Positions 23,335 through 30,949 of a stretch of 64,000 nucleotides of DNA are shown piece by piece. Location of the stretch: contig NZ_KQ960749.1 in assembly GCF_001553345.1 (NCBI RefSeq), positions 145,397 through 209,396 on the forward strand, read 5' to 3'. The translations under genes and the position numbers were made by a program. Each line of letters opens with the position of its first letter. Positions within the stretch are counted from its first letter, which is position 1. The stretch is from Veillonella sp. DNF00869 (lineage in GTDB: Bacteria > Bacillota > Negativicutes > Veillonellales > Veillonellaceae). The notes beneath the pieces were generated by a model. That model was given only the letters and a program-made list of their open reading frames with translations, was not told the DNA's origin and ran no database searches.

Positions 23335-25617
23335 ATGAGCATTATGATCAAGAAACGGGATGGCCATTATGAGCCATTGTCGGTAGAAAAAACGAAGAAA
23401 ATGGTTGCCTTTGCTTGTTTAGGCTTAGACTCTTGTGACCCTATCGAGCTTGAAATGGACTGTAAATTGCAGTTCGTGGACGGCATGACTACGAAACAAA
23501 TTCAACAAACTCTTGTTCAAACTGCCATCGAGAAAGTCATCCAAAAAGTAGACGATGGTTTTGGCAACATGGTAAACCGCATGAACCAAGATTGGCAATT
23601 CGTGGCTGCTCGTCTATACTTATTCGATTTATACAAAGAAGCTGCTATTAACCGCAAGTACAAAGCTTTTGGGTATGGCAACTTCACTGATTTAGTAAAA
23701 ACCTTAGTTACTGCTGGTCGCTATGCAGATTTTTTCTTAACACAATATACAGAATCTGAATTAGAAGAACTTGGCGACTATATCAAGCCAAAACGTGACT
23801 ATTTATTTAACTATGAAGGTATTAAATTATTGGCAGACCGCTATCTAGTGAAAGGTTTCAACAAAGAAATTTACGAACTTCCACAAGAGCGTTTCATGGC
23901 TATCGCTATGCATTTAGCTGTCATCGAAGGGGACAAAAAAGTCTACTACGCTAAAAAGTTCTATGATTTGATGAGCGAATTAAAAATGACTACAGCTACA
24001 CCAACATTGGCGAATGCTGGTACACCATTTCATCAACTAAGCTCTTGCTTTATTTCTGGTGTAGAAGATAATCTATGGTCCATTTACGATGTGAATGCAA
24101 AATTCTCCCGTGTGTCTAAGCATGGTGGCGCTCTTGGTATTTATCTTGGTAAAGTACGTGCCTTGAACTCTGACATTCGTGGCTATAAAAATTCTTCTGG
24201 CGGTGTCATCCCTTGGATTCGTTTATACAATGATACTGCCGTTGCGGTAGACCAGTTAGGAAAACGCAAAGGCGGTGCTACAGTAACACTTGACGTGTGG
24301 CACAAAGATTTCTACGAATTTGTTGAACTTCGTACGAACAATGGTGACGATCGCCGTAAGGCACACGACATTTTCCCTGCTCTATCTGTACCAGATATTT
24401 TCATGGAACGTGTTATCAATCGTAAGCACTTCACTTTATTCGATCCACATGAAGTATCTCGTGTGATGGGCTTCCAATTAGAAGACTATTACGATGACGA
24501 TACGAATAAAGCATTCACAGAAAAATATTTAGCTTGTGAAGCTAGCCCAGATTTACACGGCATCGAAGTCAGTGCTTTGGATATGATGAAAAAAATTATG
24601 CGTTCTGCTGTAGAAACTGGTACACCTTTCATCTTCTTCCGAGATACGACGAACCGTGCGAACCCTAATAAGCATGCAGGTATGATTTATGCGTCCAACT
24701 TGTGTCATGAAATCGCACAAAACGTTGGTTTCACCGATTTAGATGAAGAAATTATCCAAGACGATGGATCCATCGTGACTCGCACAAAAGCAGGTGACAT
24801 GGTAACGTGTAACTTGAACTCTATCAACCTAGGTCAAACCTCTGATGAAGAATTGGAAGAAAATATCGCCTTACAAGTCCGTATGTTAGACAACGTTATT
24901 ACTATCAACCAATTCCCTGTGCCTGAAACACGCGTAACTAGTGAAAAATATCGCGCTATCGGCTTAGGCACTAGCGGTTACCACCACTACTTGGTGAAAC
25001 ATAAAGTACAATGGGAAAGCGATGAGCATTTGGCTGTGGCTGATACATTGTTTGAAAATATTGCCTACGCTGCCATCAAGGCATCCATGGAATTGGCGAA
25101 AGAAAAAGGTGCTTACCCTGCTTTCAAAGGTTCTCAATGGGAAACGGGAGAATATTTTGAACGCCGTGGTTACACCTCTGAAAGATGGCAACAACTGCGA
25201 GCAGATGTGGCAAAATACGGTATCCGTAACGGTTACTTAATGGCTATCGCTCCAACAGGTAGTACATCCAACATTGCTAACACCACAGCTGGTATCGATC
25301 CTATCTTCAAAAAATTCTTCATTGAAGAGAAAAAAGGTAGCTTTACACCAAAAACAGCACCTGATTTGAGCAGCGAAACCATGTGGTTCTACAAAGAAGC
25401 CCACACGATTGATCAACAATGGTCCATCAAGGCTTGCGGTATCCGTCAACGCCACATCGACCAAGCACAGTCTTTCAACTTGTACATTACGCCACAAATG
25501 AAAGCAAAAGAAATTCTAGATTTATATGTGGAAGCGTATAAACAAGGCATTAAGACAATTTACTATATCCGTAACCAATCCTTAGAAATGGATGAATGCA
25601 CTAGCTGTTCCTCCTAA
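23335..25617 (+). CDS. nrdA: Ribonucleoside-diphosphate reductase, alpha subunit (class I)
   Basis: Makes deoxyribonucleotides from ribonucleoside diphosphates with a radical supplied by NrdB. 760 residues. An N-terminal ATP-cone (about residues 3-90; KKRDGHYEPLSVEKTKKMV) implies allosteric control. The barrel holds the substrate cysteine in QLSSCFISGVEDN near 235, the NLCHEI and NLNSINLG segments with the radical-site residues (about 460-500), and IAPTGSTSNIANTTAGIDPIF near 635. The C-terminal CTSCSS provides the shuttle cysteines. No nrdI or nrdH is nearby, which favours class Ia over Ib. GGAG precedes the ATG. nrdB lies 1.1 kb downstream as a separate unit. Confidence 0.93.
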   Translation: MSIMIKKRDGHYEPLSVEKTKKMVAFACLGLDSCDPIELEMDCKLQFVDGMTTKQIQQTLVQTAIEKVIQKVDDGFGNMVNRMNQDWQFVAARLYLFDLYKEAAINRKYKAFGYGNFTDLVKTLVTAGRYADFFLTQYTESELEELGDYIKPKRDYLFNYEGIKLLADRYLVKGFNKEIYELPQERFMAIAMHLAVIEGDKKVYYAKKFYDLMSELKMTTATPTLANAGTPFHQLSSCFISGVEDNLWSIYDVNAKFSRVSKHGGALGIYLGKVRALNSDIRGYKNSSGGVIPWIRLYNDTAVAVDQLGKRKGGATVTLDVWHKDFYEFVELRTNNGDDRRKAHDIFPALSVPDIFMERVINRKHFTLFDPHEVSRVMGFQLEDYYDDDTNKAFTEKYLACEASPDLHGIEVSALDMMKKIMRSAVETGTPFIFFRDTTNRANPNKHAGMIYASNLCHEIAQNVGFTDLDEEIIQDDGSIVTRTKAGDMVTCNLNSINLGQTSDEELEENIALQVRMLDNVITINQFPVPETRVTSEKYRAIGLGTSGYHHYLVKHKVQWESDEHLAVADTLFENIAYAAIKASMELAKEKGAYPAFKGSQWETGEYFERRGYTSERWQQLRADVAKYGIRNGYLMAIAPTGSTSNIANTTAGIDPIFKKFFIEEKKGSFTPKTAPDLSSETMWFYKEAHTIDQQWSIKACGIRQRHIDQAQSFNLYITPQMKAKEILDLYVEAYKQGIKTIYYIRNQSLEMDECTSCSS

Positions 25618-25646
25618 TCTTTGGTGGGGTTAAACCTGATACATAT

Positions 25647-25714
25647 AAGAGCACGGCATGCTCCTCACAAACGGCATTTCATGATGTTTGTTCGGGGCAC
25701 ACTGTGCTCTTTTG
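25647..25714 (+). terminator. Terminator of nrdA
   Basis: AAGAGCAC (25647-25654) pairs with GTGCTCTT (25704-25711), with further pairing inside (ACAAAC/GTTTGT), then Ts. Confidence 0.75.
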
Positions 25715-26026
25715 GTATGTCTATAGTATTGTCCTAGTGACCAACTTAATTTGCTAGACACTATCTGGCAAATTGGATATAACAAATAAAAGTTCCTTAT
25801 ATTTTGCAAATTCTATCTTGAAAATCCCTTACCATATTCTCTTGTTAGTTTCTTTGATAATTCTATTATTAACTGTTTTCTAAACGTGTCGAATTGCACA
25901 CGGTTAAAGTTTCTATCATTAAACTATTCTCAGTAAGTTTTCAGCCTCAAGAACATACCTAGATTTGATACAGTGGGTAAATAAACTTAAAATCGATGAA
26001 AAATTGGTCATCATTTATAGATATGT
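25715..26026. other. Intergenic stretch with one hairpin, no gene
   Basis: AATTTGCTAGA (25748-25758) can pair with TCTGGCAAATT (25764-25774), one G-U pair, without a T-run. Otherwise AT-rich DNA with no coding frame seen. Confidence 0.45.
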
Positions 26027-26180
26027 TTGTATTCTGTAAGTAACTATGGTATACTTGACTTAGAAACAAGAAGAGTCTTCAACGTGTGGTGGCGTTAGGC
26101 TCATCTCAAAAAAATGATGAAATGAAATGGCCTAACGTGTTGAGGTGGTGAGATACCTCTTTACGTTAGGCGTTTTCATT
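26027..26180 (+). ncRNA. Candidate antitoxin RNA of the holin-like toxin locus, with promoter
   Basis: TTGTAT (26027-26032), 17 bp, extended -10 TGGTATACT (TATACT 26050-26055), start near 26062. The RNA has CGTTAGGC (26093-26100), GCCTAACG (26130-26137) and CGTTAGGC again (26164-26171), so the middle segment can pair either backward or forward; the forward pairing, with GAGGT/ACCTC inside, followed by GTTTTC, looks like the terminator. It converges on the toxin gene and overlaps its 3' end. Its leader (26069-26086 and 26098-26107) is nearly the same as that of the toxin mRNA. Confidence 0.62.
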
Positions 26181-26256
26181 ATTTATATAAAGCAATAATG
26201 TTAACTACTAAAGATAAAATAGAAATGATCAAGCTGATTGTTTCATATTTCGTCAT
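26179..26256 (-). CDS. Holin-like type I toxin peptide (25 aa)
   Basis: ATG at 26256 behind an exceptionally strong site, GGAGGAGGTGAT, three bases away. The peptide begins MTKYETISLIISILSL and is one membrane helix ending in LYK. The YETISL(M/I)IS pattern is that of the putative holin-like toxin family (Hol_Tox; related in design to TxpA of Bacillus). 25 residues is at the short end. With the convergent RNA on the other strand it forms a type I toxin-antitoxin locus that acts on the inner membrane. It sits between nrdA and nrdB. Confidence 0.75.
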   Translation of the reverse strand: MTKYETISLIISILSLVVNIIALYK

Positions 26257-26282
26257 AGTATCACCTCCTCCCATAGTAGGAA

Positions 26283-26329
26283 GAGATGAGCCCAACTCAC
26301 GTTGATGACTCTTCTATGGTTTTATTATA
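26283..26329 (-). promoter_or_regulatory. Promoter and leader of the holin-like toxin mRNA
   Basis: Extended -10 TGTTATAAT (TATAAT complement at 26324-26329). The leader contains AGAAGAGTCATCAACGTG (26298-26315, minus strand) and GGCTCATCTC (26283-26292), matching 17/18 and 10/10 bases of the antitoxin RNA leader; in DNA these are inverted repeats bounding the locus. Confidence 0.6.
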
Positions 26330-26358
26330 ACACAAATATTTGCGATATGTTGATATTT

Positions 26359-26426
26359 AAAAGGTATTATATATAGTACGATTGATATGTATTTTGTTTA
26401 TGATCGAGACTATACTAATACCTTTT
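26359..26426. repeat. 11-bp inverted repeat ahead of the nrdB promoter
   Basis: AAAAGGTATTA (26359-26369) and TAATACCTTTT (26416-26426) pair around a 46-nt loop. The right arm ends in Ts, so it could be a terminator reading rightward. Confidence 0.4.
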
Positions 26427-26432
26427 TACACT

Positions 26433-26488
26433 TTCGAGTATAGTCGAAATCACCATTGGAATATACATATATTTCGAGTATAATCGAA
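26433..26488 (+). promoter_or_regulatory. nrdB promoter with two identical operator-like dyads
   Basis: TTGGAA (26456-26461), 17 bp, TATAAT (26479-26484) is a good promoter. The dyad TTCGAGTATAGTCGAA (26433-26448) and TTCGAGTATAATCGAA (26473-26488) differ by one base; the second covers the -10. Their centres are 40 bp apart, on one face of the helix. This is an operator pair for an unknown repressor; NrdR boxes are also paired but have a different consensus. Confidence 0.55.
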
Positions 26489-26490
26489 TC

Positions 26491-26761
26491 CTATCATTTA
26501 CGATACAAAATATAGGGTCCCCATTTCAGCAACTAGTATTAAAAAGTATTTAAAAAATAAACATCGGGATGTCTCCATTAATACATCAAAGCTCACAACA
26601 CTCTATCTATTAATCGTCTCTCCCCCTATCTTTTTAGTATGCATTTTTAGTATAATAGAAGATAGTTTAAGAACTGCAAATCTATGAAAGCATATCATGT
26701 CTAGGCTTTCATAATAATTTATAAATATATTGTTATTATAGATAAGGTAGGAGTTACTTTC
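26491..26761 (+). promoter_or_regulatory. Long leader of nrdB
   Basis: About 270 nt. It contains TATGAAAGC / GCTTTCATA (about 26692-26722) as a hairpin and the string GAAAGCATATC, also present as GAAAACATATC in the nrdA leader. A second possible -10 (TATAAT near 26652) lies inside. No coding frame is evident. Confidence 0.4.
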
Positions 26762-27790
26762 ATGGAAAAGAAACTGATTTTTAATGAACATGGCGACCGT
26801 GGCACGCAAAGTATGGTGGGCGGTAATACGACGAATTTACGGGAATGGAATCGTATTAAGTACGATTGGGCGAATACATTGTATCGCACGATGCTGAACA
26901 ATTTCTGGATTCCTGAAGAAATTTCTTTGAACGAAGATATTAAGCAATTCCCTTATTTAACGGACAGCGAACGCCGTGCCTTCGACAAAATTATTTCTTT
27001 CTTGAACTTCTTGGACTCCATTCAAAGCGAGAACTTACCAAATTTGAGCCGTTATATTACGGCATCTGAGGTGGCTTCTTTATTGAACATCCAAGCCTTC
27101 CAAGAAGAAATTCACGCCCAATCCTATTCTTACATTTTAGATACCGTAACGAATCCAATTACTCGTGACCGCATTTATGATGAGTGGCGTACAGATGAAC
27201 ATTTACTAGCTCGTAACCGCTTCATCGCTGACATTTACCAACGTTTTAGCGATGAACCATCAGAGCACAATTTGATTCGCACTATCATGGCAAACTACAT
27301 TTTAGAAGGCATCTATTTCTACTCCGGATTTAGCTTCTTCTACACATTGGCTCGCCAAGGTAAAATGACCGCAACTTCCACGATCTTTAAATACATCAAT
27401 CGCGATGAAGTGACTCACTTAGTATTGTTCCAAAACATTATCCGTGAGCTTCGCATCGAACGCCCTGAACTATTCACTCCTGAACTAGAGGCTGAATTGA
27501 CACAAATGCTTCACGAAGGTACAGAAAATGAAATCGCTTGGGGTCAATACATTACAGATGACAAAATCCTTGGCATCAACAACACATTGATCGAGCGCTA
27601 TATCAAATACTTAGCAAACCAACGTGCTGATTCCATCGGCTTGCAACCGTTATATCCAGAAATCAAAGAAAATCCTATGGCTTGGATTGAAAGTTTCTCC
27701 AACTTGAATAGCACGAAAACTGACTTCTTTGAAGCAAAAGTTACAAACTATACAAAAGCAGCAGCATTTGATTTCGATGATTTGGAATAA
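26762..27790 (+). CDS. nrdB: Ribonucleoside-diphosphate reductase, beta subunit (class I)
   Basis: Radical-generating partner of NrdA, 342 residues. Metal ligands are in the family helices: ISLNEDIKQF near 58-67, FQEEIHAQSYSYIL near 118-131 (Glu/His ligands and the tyrosine a few residues on), ILEGIYFYSGF near 181 and INRDEVTHLVLF near 214-225. The C-terminal tail AFDFDDLE has the acidic-aromatic character that binds the alpha subunit. TAGGAG precedes the ATG. A terminator stands 25 bp after the stop. Separate promoter and operators from nrdA, so the two may be regulated in parallel. Whether iron or manganese is used cannot be told. Confidence 0.92.
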   Translation: MEKKLIFNEHGDRGTQSMVGGNTTNLREWNRIKYDWANTLYRTMLNNFWIPEEISLNEDIKQFPYLTDSERRAFDKIISFLNFLDSIQSENLPNLSRYITASEVASLLNIQAFQEEIHAQSYSYILDTVTNPITRDRIYDEWRTDEHLLARNRFIADIYQRFSDEPSEHNLIRTIMANYILEGIYFYSGFSFFYTLARQGKMTATSTIFKYINRDEVTHLVLFQNIIRELRIERPELFTPELEAELTQMLHEGTENEIAWGQYITDDKILGINNTLIERYIKYLANQRADSIGLQPLYPEIKENPMAWIESFSNLNSTKTDFFEAKVTNYTKAAAFDFDDLE

Positions 27791-27814
27791 GAATGCCTGT
27801 AAGGTTATATACAT

Positions 27815-27853
27815 AAAAGCTACACGTAGATACATTCTACTGTGTAGCTTTTT
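27815..27853 (+). terminator. Terminator of nrdB
   Basis: AAAAGCTACAC pairs with TGTGTAGCTTTT around a short loop, followed by T5. Confidence 0.85.
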
Positions 27854-27950
27854 GTTTTCTCGATTGGTATGTAATTTAAAGAGCTTTATGATTTAACTAT
27901 CCTAGATTGTAACTAATGATAGATATATCATATTAATTTAAAATAGGAAT

Positions 27951-27990
27951 GAAAGTTAGCACTAGCTATACATAACTAGTGCTAATTTTC
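27951..27990. terminator. Terminator of the autotransporter gene
   Basis: GAAAGTTAGCACTAG (27951-27965) pairs with CTAGTGCTAATTTTC (27976-27990); 28 bp after the stop codon of the leftward gene. Confidence 0.75.
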
Positions 27991-28017
27991 TTATATCAGG
28001 CTACCAGGGTAACATGA

Positions 28018-30702
28018 TTAGTATTTCCAATTAATGCTTCCTCCGAGAGTTGCCCCACGTTTTTGACCGAACCAGCCTTCAACATTAAGCGTAGCACTGA
28101 AAGCATCTTTATTGCTGCCATATGTATAGCCCGCTTCTACAAGACCGCTGGAACCTCCTAAAGAAGGAGCCAATGTACTTAAACCTTTAACAGTTGCATG
28201 CGCCTCGCCAGAGAATTCACGTTCATAAGCAACACCTAAATACCATGTATTATGATTACTCATGTGTTTAGAAACTTTGTATCCTAAGCGTGTACGAACA
28301 CTATTCACACTGTCAAATGCATATGTTTCACCTAGCCCTTTACCTGTAAGAGTGGCATTTGCTTCTCCTTGATGGCTATAGAATACATTAGCATATACAT
28401 TACCTTCTAAATGATTACCATAAGACACTACTTTTCCAAGTCCTAAATGTGCACCATAGTAGCTGTTATGCGCATCATAAGAAGCATGAACATTGCTAGA
28501 AGCTGTTACTAACTCATTACTTTCATAGGTATAATTCGTACGTCCACCACGTACACTAGATTCTACATATACTCCATTATCAAGGGTTGTTTTTGCATAC
28601 ATACCAACACCGTAGTATTTCGCATTTCCTTCTGCACGAAGACCAGAATCCAAATGGCTATCATAACGAGCCCACCCCATTTCTAAGAATGGTCCCCAGT
28701 ACGTTCTTCCTGACTGTTTAGATAAACCTAAAACAGCATGAGATCCTTTAATATTTGCATAAGATCCTGTTTCCATTTTCATGCGGTCATGGTTAATCCC
28801 TGCAATGATTGGTGAAGTTTCACCAGTATGATTTGCAAATGCTTTAGTAATGCTATCTTGTCCATTGTTAATAAAGCCAGAAACAGCTGTTCTAGTTTCC
28901 ACTAAAGATTTAGTTTGTGGCAATACTTTTACAGGAACATTACCTGTACTTGGTGTTACTGGTTTTGTTGCATCACCTGTACTTGGTGTTACTGGTGGTA
29001 CTGGTTTTGTTGTATCACCTGTAGATGGTTTTTCTGGAGTCGGAGTTTCCTCAGAAGCAGCTTTCACTACTGCAACAACAGATTTCTTATCATCTCCTGC
29101 TTTAGCAGTGATATCATAGCTTAAGGATACACCTTGTTGCAACTTGCCATATTGAACACCTGTTGTGTTCATGCCATTGCTATTGTAAATAAGGTTAATG
29201 CTATCTCCATTATGTAATACTGGAGCTGCACCAGATACACCTACATTAATTTTGGTGTTAGATACATCTGTACCATGTGGATCAGTTACTGTAAGGATAC
29301 TATCTCCATTCACAGCATTTTCAGGTAAATCAAAGTTATAGTTTTCAAAGTTTGCTAAATGCGATAAAGTAATTCCTTTTACTTTATTTACATTCAAGGT
29401 ATTACCAGATTTAATATCACCAGTAGAACCATCTAGGATATAATGACCACCCCAAATACCAACTTGTTTGTTAGCAAATGGTTCTGCTTTATTAATATCC
29501 ACCGTATTACCTGTGGCTTCTACGTCACTCATACCACCGATGATATAGTAGTTACCTGGTTGACGGAAATATTTATAGACTGTGTTATCATCACCATAAG
29601 GATTTTCATCCGTATAAATACCGTTTGTATCTACACCATTAACATTATGTTTAGATTGTTCATTTTTTACTTTGAACATACCTAGACCACCGATGGATCC
29701 TTCACCAATTATGACAGTATTTTTATTAGCTTTATTTGTCGCAGAGAAACCACCTACAAGTTGACCTACTGTAGCTGGGGCTCTTCCTTCAGCTTGTACT
29801 TTATCATCTGGATTAAACCCTAATTGAACTCGGTTTCCAATAACTTCCTTAGATTTCTCTGTTGCTGGTTTTCCTTGGAAAAATGATTCTTCTTCGTCTC
29901 GAGTAGTAGCATAGGCACCAAAGGCTGTGACTACTTTACCTGCGCCTAAGGTAACTAAATTATTTTTTAAAGAACCTGTTGCAGGAAAAGTATTATAAGC
30001 TTTAGCTCCATAAATAATATCAATATCTTTACCACCAGCTACGAATACATCATTATCAATGGCGCTGCCATCTCCATTATTTATTTCAGCACCTATGACA
30101 TCTCGTAATCGTCCTACATTTCGTAAAATCACACGGTTTTGCATTGCATTCACGGCACTATTTACCGCTGCAATTTCATGCAAATTATCACCGCTGAACA
30201 TTTCTAGTACATTTAGCCTAGCATTGCCATATCCACCCATAGGATAATTAACTGTATATACAGTTTCTGTCGTTCCATTTTGTAGCGCTACATAATTAAA
30301 CTCAGTATCTTTACCACGCTCCTCAACATTTGCTAGTTTCGGCCCCCAGGTTAATTCATCATTAGGAGCATCTTTAGCTTGGCGAGGTATAGCATTAACA
30401 CTCATCGCATTATCAGCGCCTTCAAAATTTGGTCGTGTATATCTTGTCACCTCTCCTCGAGACTCGAAACGATTTTCAATGCTAGGAGAATGAAATAGAT
30501 GTTTCCCATCTGGACCTTCTTCAGGGTCATTTTCACTTAATTCAGCAAGCTGTATGGTATTCGCTTTACCATCTACAATGTACGTAACTGGTTCTCTCTT
30601 ATTCGTAAAGTAAGAGTCATAATTATTTGCCATGGCAGGTGTTAACAATACGCCTCCAGCTATGACAGATAAAATGATATAACGAAGTCGTTTTTTTCTC
30701 AT
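28018..30702 (-). CDS. Autotransporter (type Va) adhesin-like surface protein
   Basis: 894 residues from the ATG at 30702, which has AAAGGGAG upstream; the longer frame from 30729 lacks one. A signal peptide (basic MRKKRLRY, hydrophobic core, likely cut after AMA at residue 25) leads to a passenger of about 520 residues rich in Asn, Gly, Val and Thr, as in beta-helix or adhesin passengers. A Pro/Thr-rich linker (about 545-600, repeats of TPSTGDATKP) precedes the autotransporter beta-domain (about 638-894), which ends in an aromatic residue (NWKY). It should be exported by Sec and inserted in the outer membrane. Monocistronic; its promoter spacer has a G8 tract (see 30763-30789). Confidence 0.85.
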   Translation of the reverse strand: MRKKRLRYIILSVIAGGVLLTPAMANNYDSYFTNKREPVTYIVDGKANTIQLAELSENDPEEGPDGKHLFHSPSIENRFESRGEVTRYTRPNFEGADNAMSVNAIPRQAKDAPNDELTWGPKLANVEERGKDTEFNYVALQNGTTETVYTVNYPMGGYGNARLNVLEMFSGDNLHEIAAVNSAVNAMQNRVILRNVGRLRDVIGAEINNGDGSAIDNDVFVAGGKDIDIIYGAKAYNTFPATGSLKNNLVTLGAGKVVTAFGAYATTRDEEESFFQGKPATEKSKEVIGNRVQLGFNPDDKVQAEGRAPATVGQLVGGFSATNKANKNTVIIGEGSIGGLGMFKVKNEQSKHNVNGVDTNGIYTDENPYGDDNTVYKYFRQPGNYYIIGGMSDVEATGNTVDINKAEPFANKQVGIWGGHYILDGSTGDIKSGNTLNVNKVKGITLSHLANFENYNFDLPENAVNGDSILTVTDPHGTDVSNTKINVGVSGAAPVLHNGDSINLIYNSNGMNTTGVQYGKLQQGVSLSYDITAKAGDDKKSVVAVVKAASEETPTPEKPSTGDTTKPVPPVTPSTGDATKPVTPSTGNVPVKVLPQTKSLVETRTAVSGFINNGQDSITKAFANHTGETSPIIAGINHDRMKMETGSYANIKGSHAVLGLSKQSGRTYWGPFLEMGWARYDSHLDSGLRAEGNAKYYGVGMYAKTTLDNGVYVESSVRGGRTNYTYESNELVTASSNVHASYDAHNSYYGAHLGLGKVVSYGNHLEGNVYANVFYSHQGEANATLTGKGLGETYAFDSVNSVRTRLGYKVSKHMSNHNTWYLGVAYEREFSGEAHATVKGLSTLAPSLGGSSGLVEAGYTYGSNKDAFSATLNVEGWFGQKRGATLGGSINWKY
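28942..29028 (-). repeat. Tandem repeats coding the Pro/Thr linker of the autotransporter
   Basis: Units of 33 bp (28942-28974) and 42 bp (28975-29016) share ACCTGTACTTGGTGTTACTG and a third starts at 29017. All unit lengths are multiples of three, so gain or loss keeps the frame and would change the linker length. Confidence 0.7.
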
Positions 30703-30738
30703 TATAAAATCTCCCTTTCTGACATTCATTATAAAAAT

Positions 30739-30758
30739 ATATCATGTCTTCATGATAT
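30739..30758. repeat. 20-bp dyad at the start of the autotransporter mRNA
   Basis: ATATCATG-TCTT-CATGATAT, perfect 8-4-8 symmetry, at the predicted transcription start. It may be an operator or an mRNA 5' hairpin. Confidence 0.5.
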
Positions 30759-30762
30759 CTTC

Positions 30763-30789
30763 ATAATAGCAAATGTCCCCCCCCGTCAA
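30763..30789 (-). promoter_or_regulatory. Autotransporter promoter with a G8 tract in its spacer (phase-variation type)
   Basis: Minus strand TTGACG (30789-30784) and TATTAT (30768-30763) are separated by 15 bp in this copy, and seven of these bases belong to a run of eight Gs (plus-strand C8 at 30777-30784). Adding two Gs gives the optimal 17 bp. Slippage in such spacers is the known switch of Neisseria porA and opc. Confidence 0.65.
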
Positions 30790-30828
30790 CATTTTTAATG
30801 TTTTGTATTCATTAAAAGTACATACAAA

Positions 30829-30880
30829 AAGGTCTTCTCTATGACAATAGATTCTACGAACCTAATCAAAAGAAGACCTT
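30829..30880 (-). terminator. Terminator of brnQ
   Basis: AAGGTCTTCT (30829-30838) pairs with AGAAGACCTT (30871-30880) and Ts follow on the minus strand. Confidence 0.75.
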
Positions 30881-30949
30881 ATAAAAATGCTAAATACTAT
30901 TTAACTATAAATGTGCAGACCATATTTAGTTATTAATACTATATCTACC

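Noticed and set aside
25735-26026. Possible further small toxin or RNA gene after nrdA
   Set aside because: Only one hairpin without a T-run, and no promoter or ORF that would support a gene.
26433-26488. Classical NrdR boxes
   Set aside because: The dyads end in TTCGA/TCGAA instead of ACAC/GTGT and their spacing differs from the usual tandem boxes.
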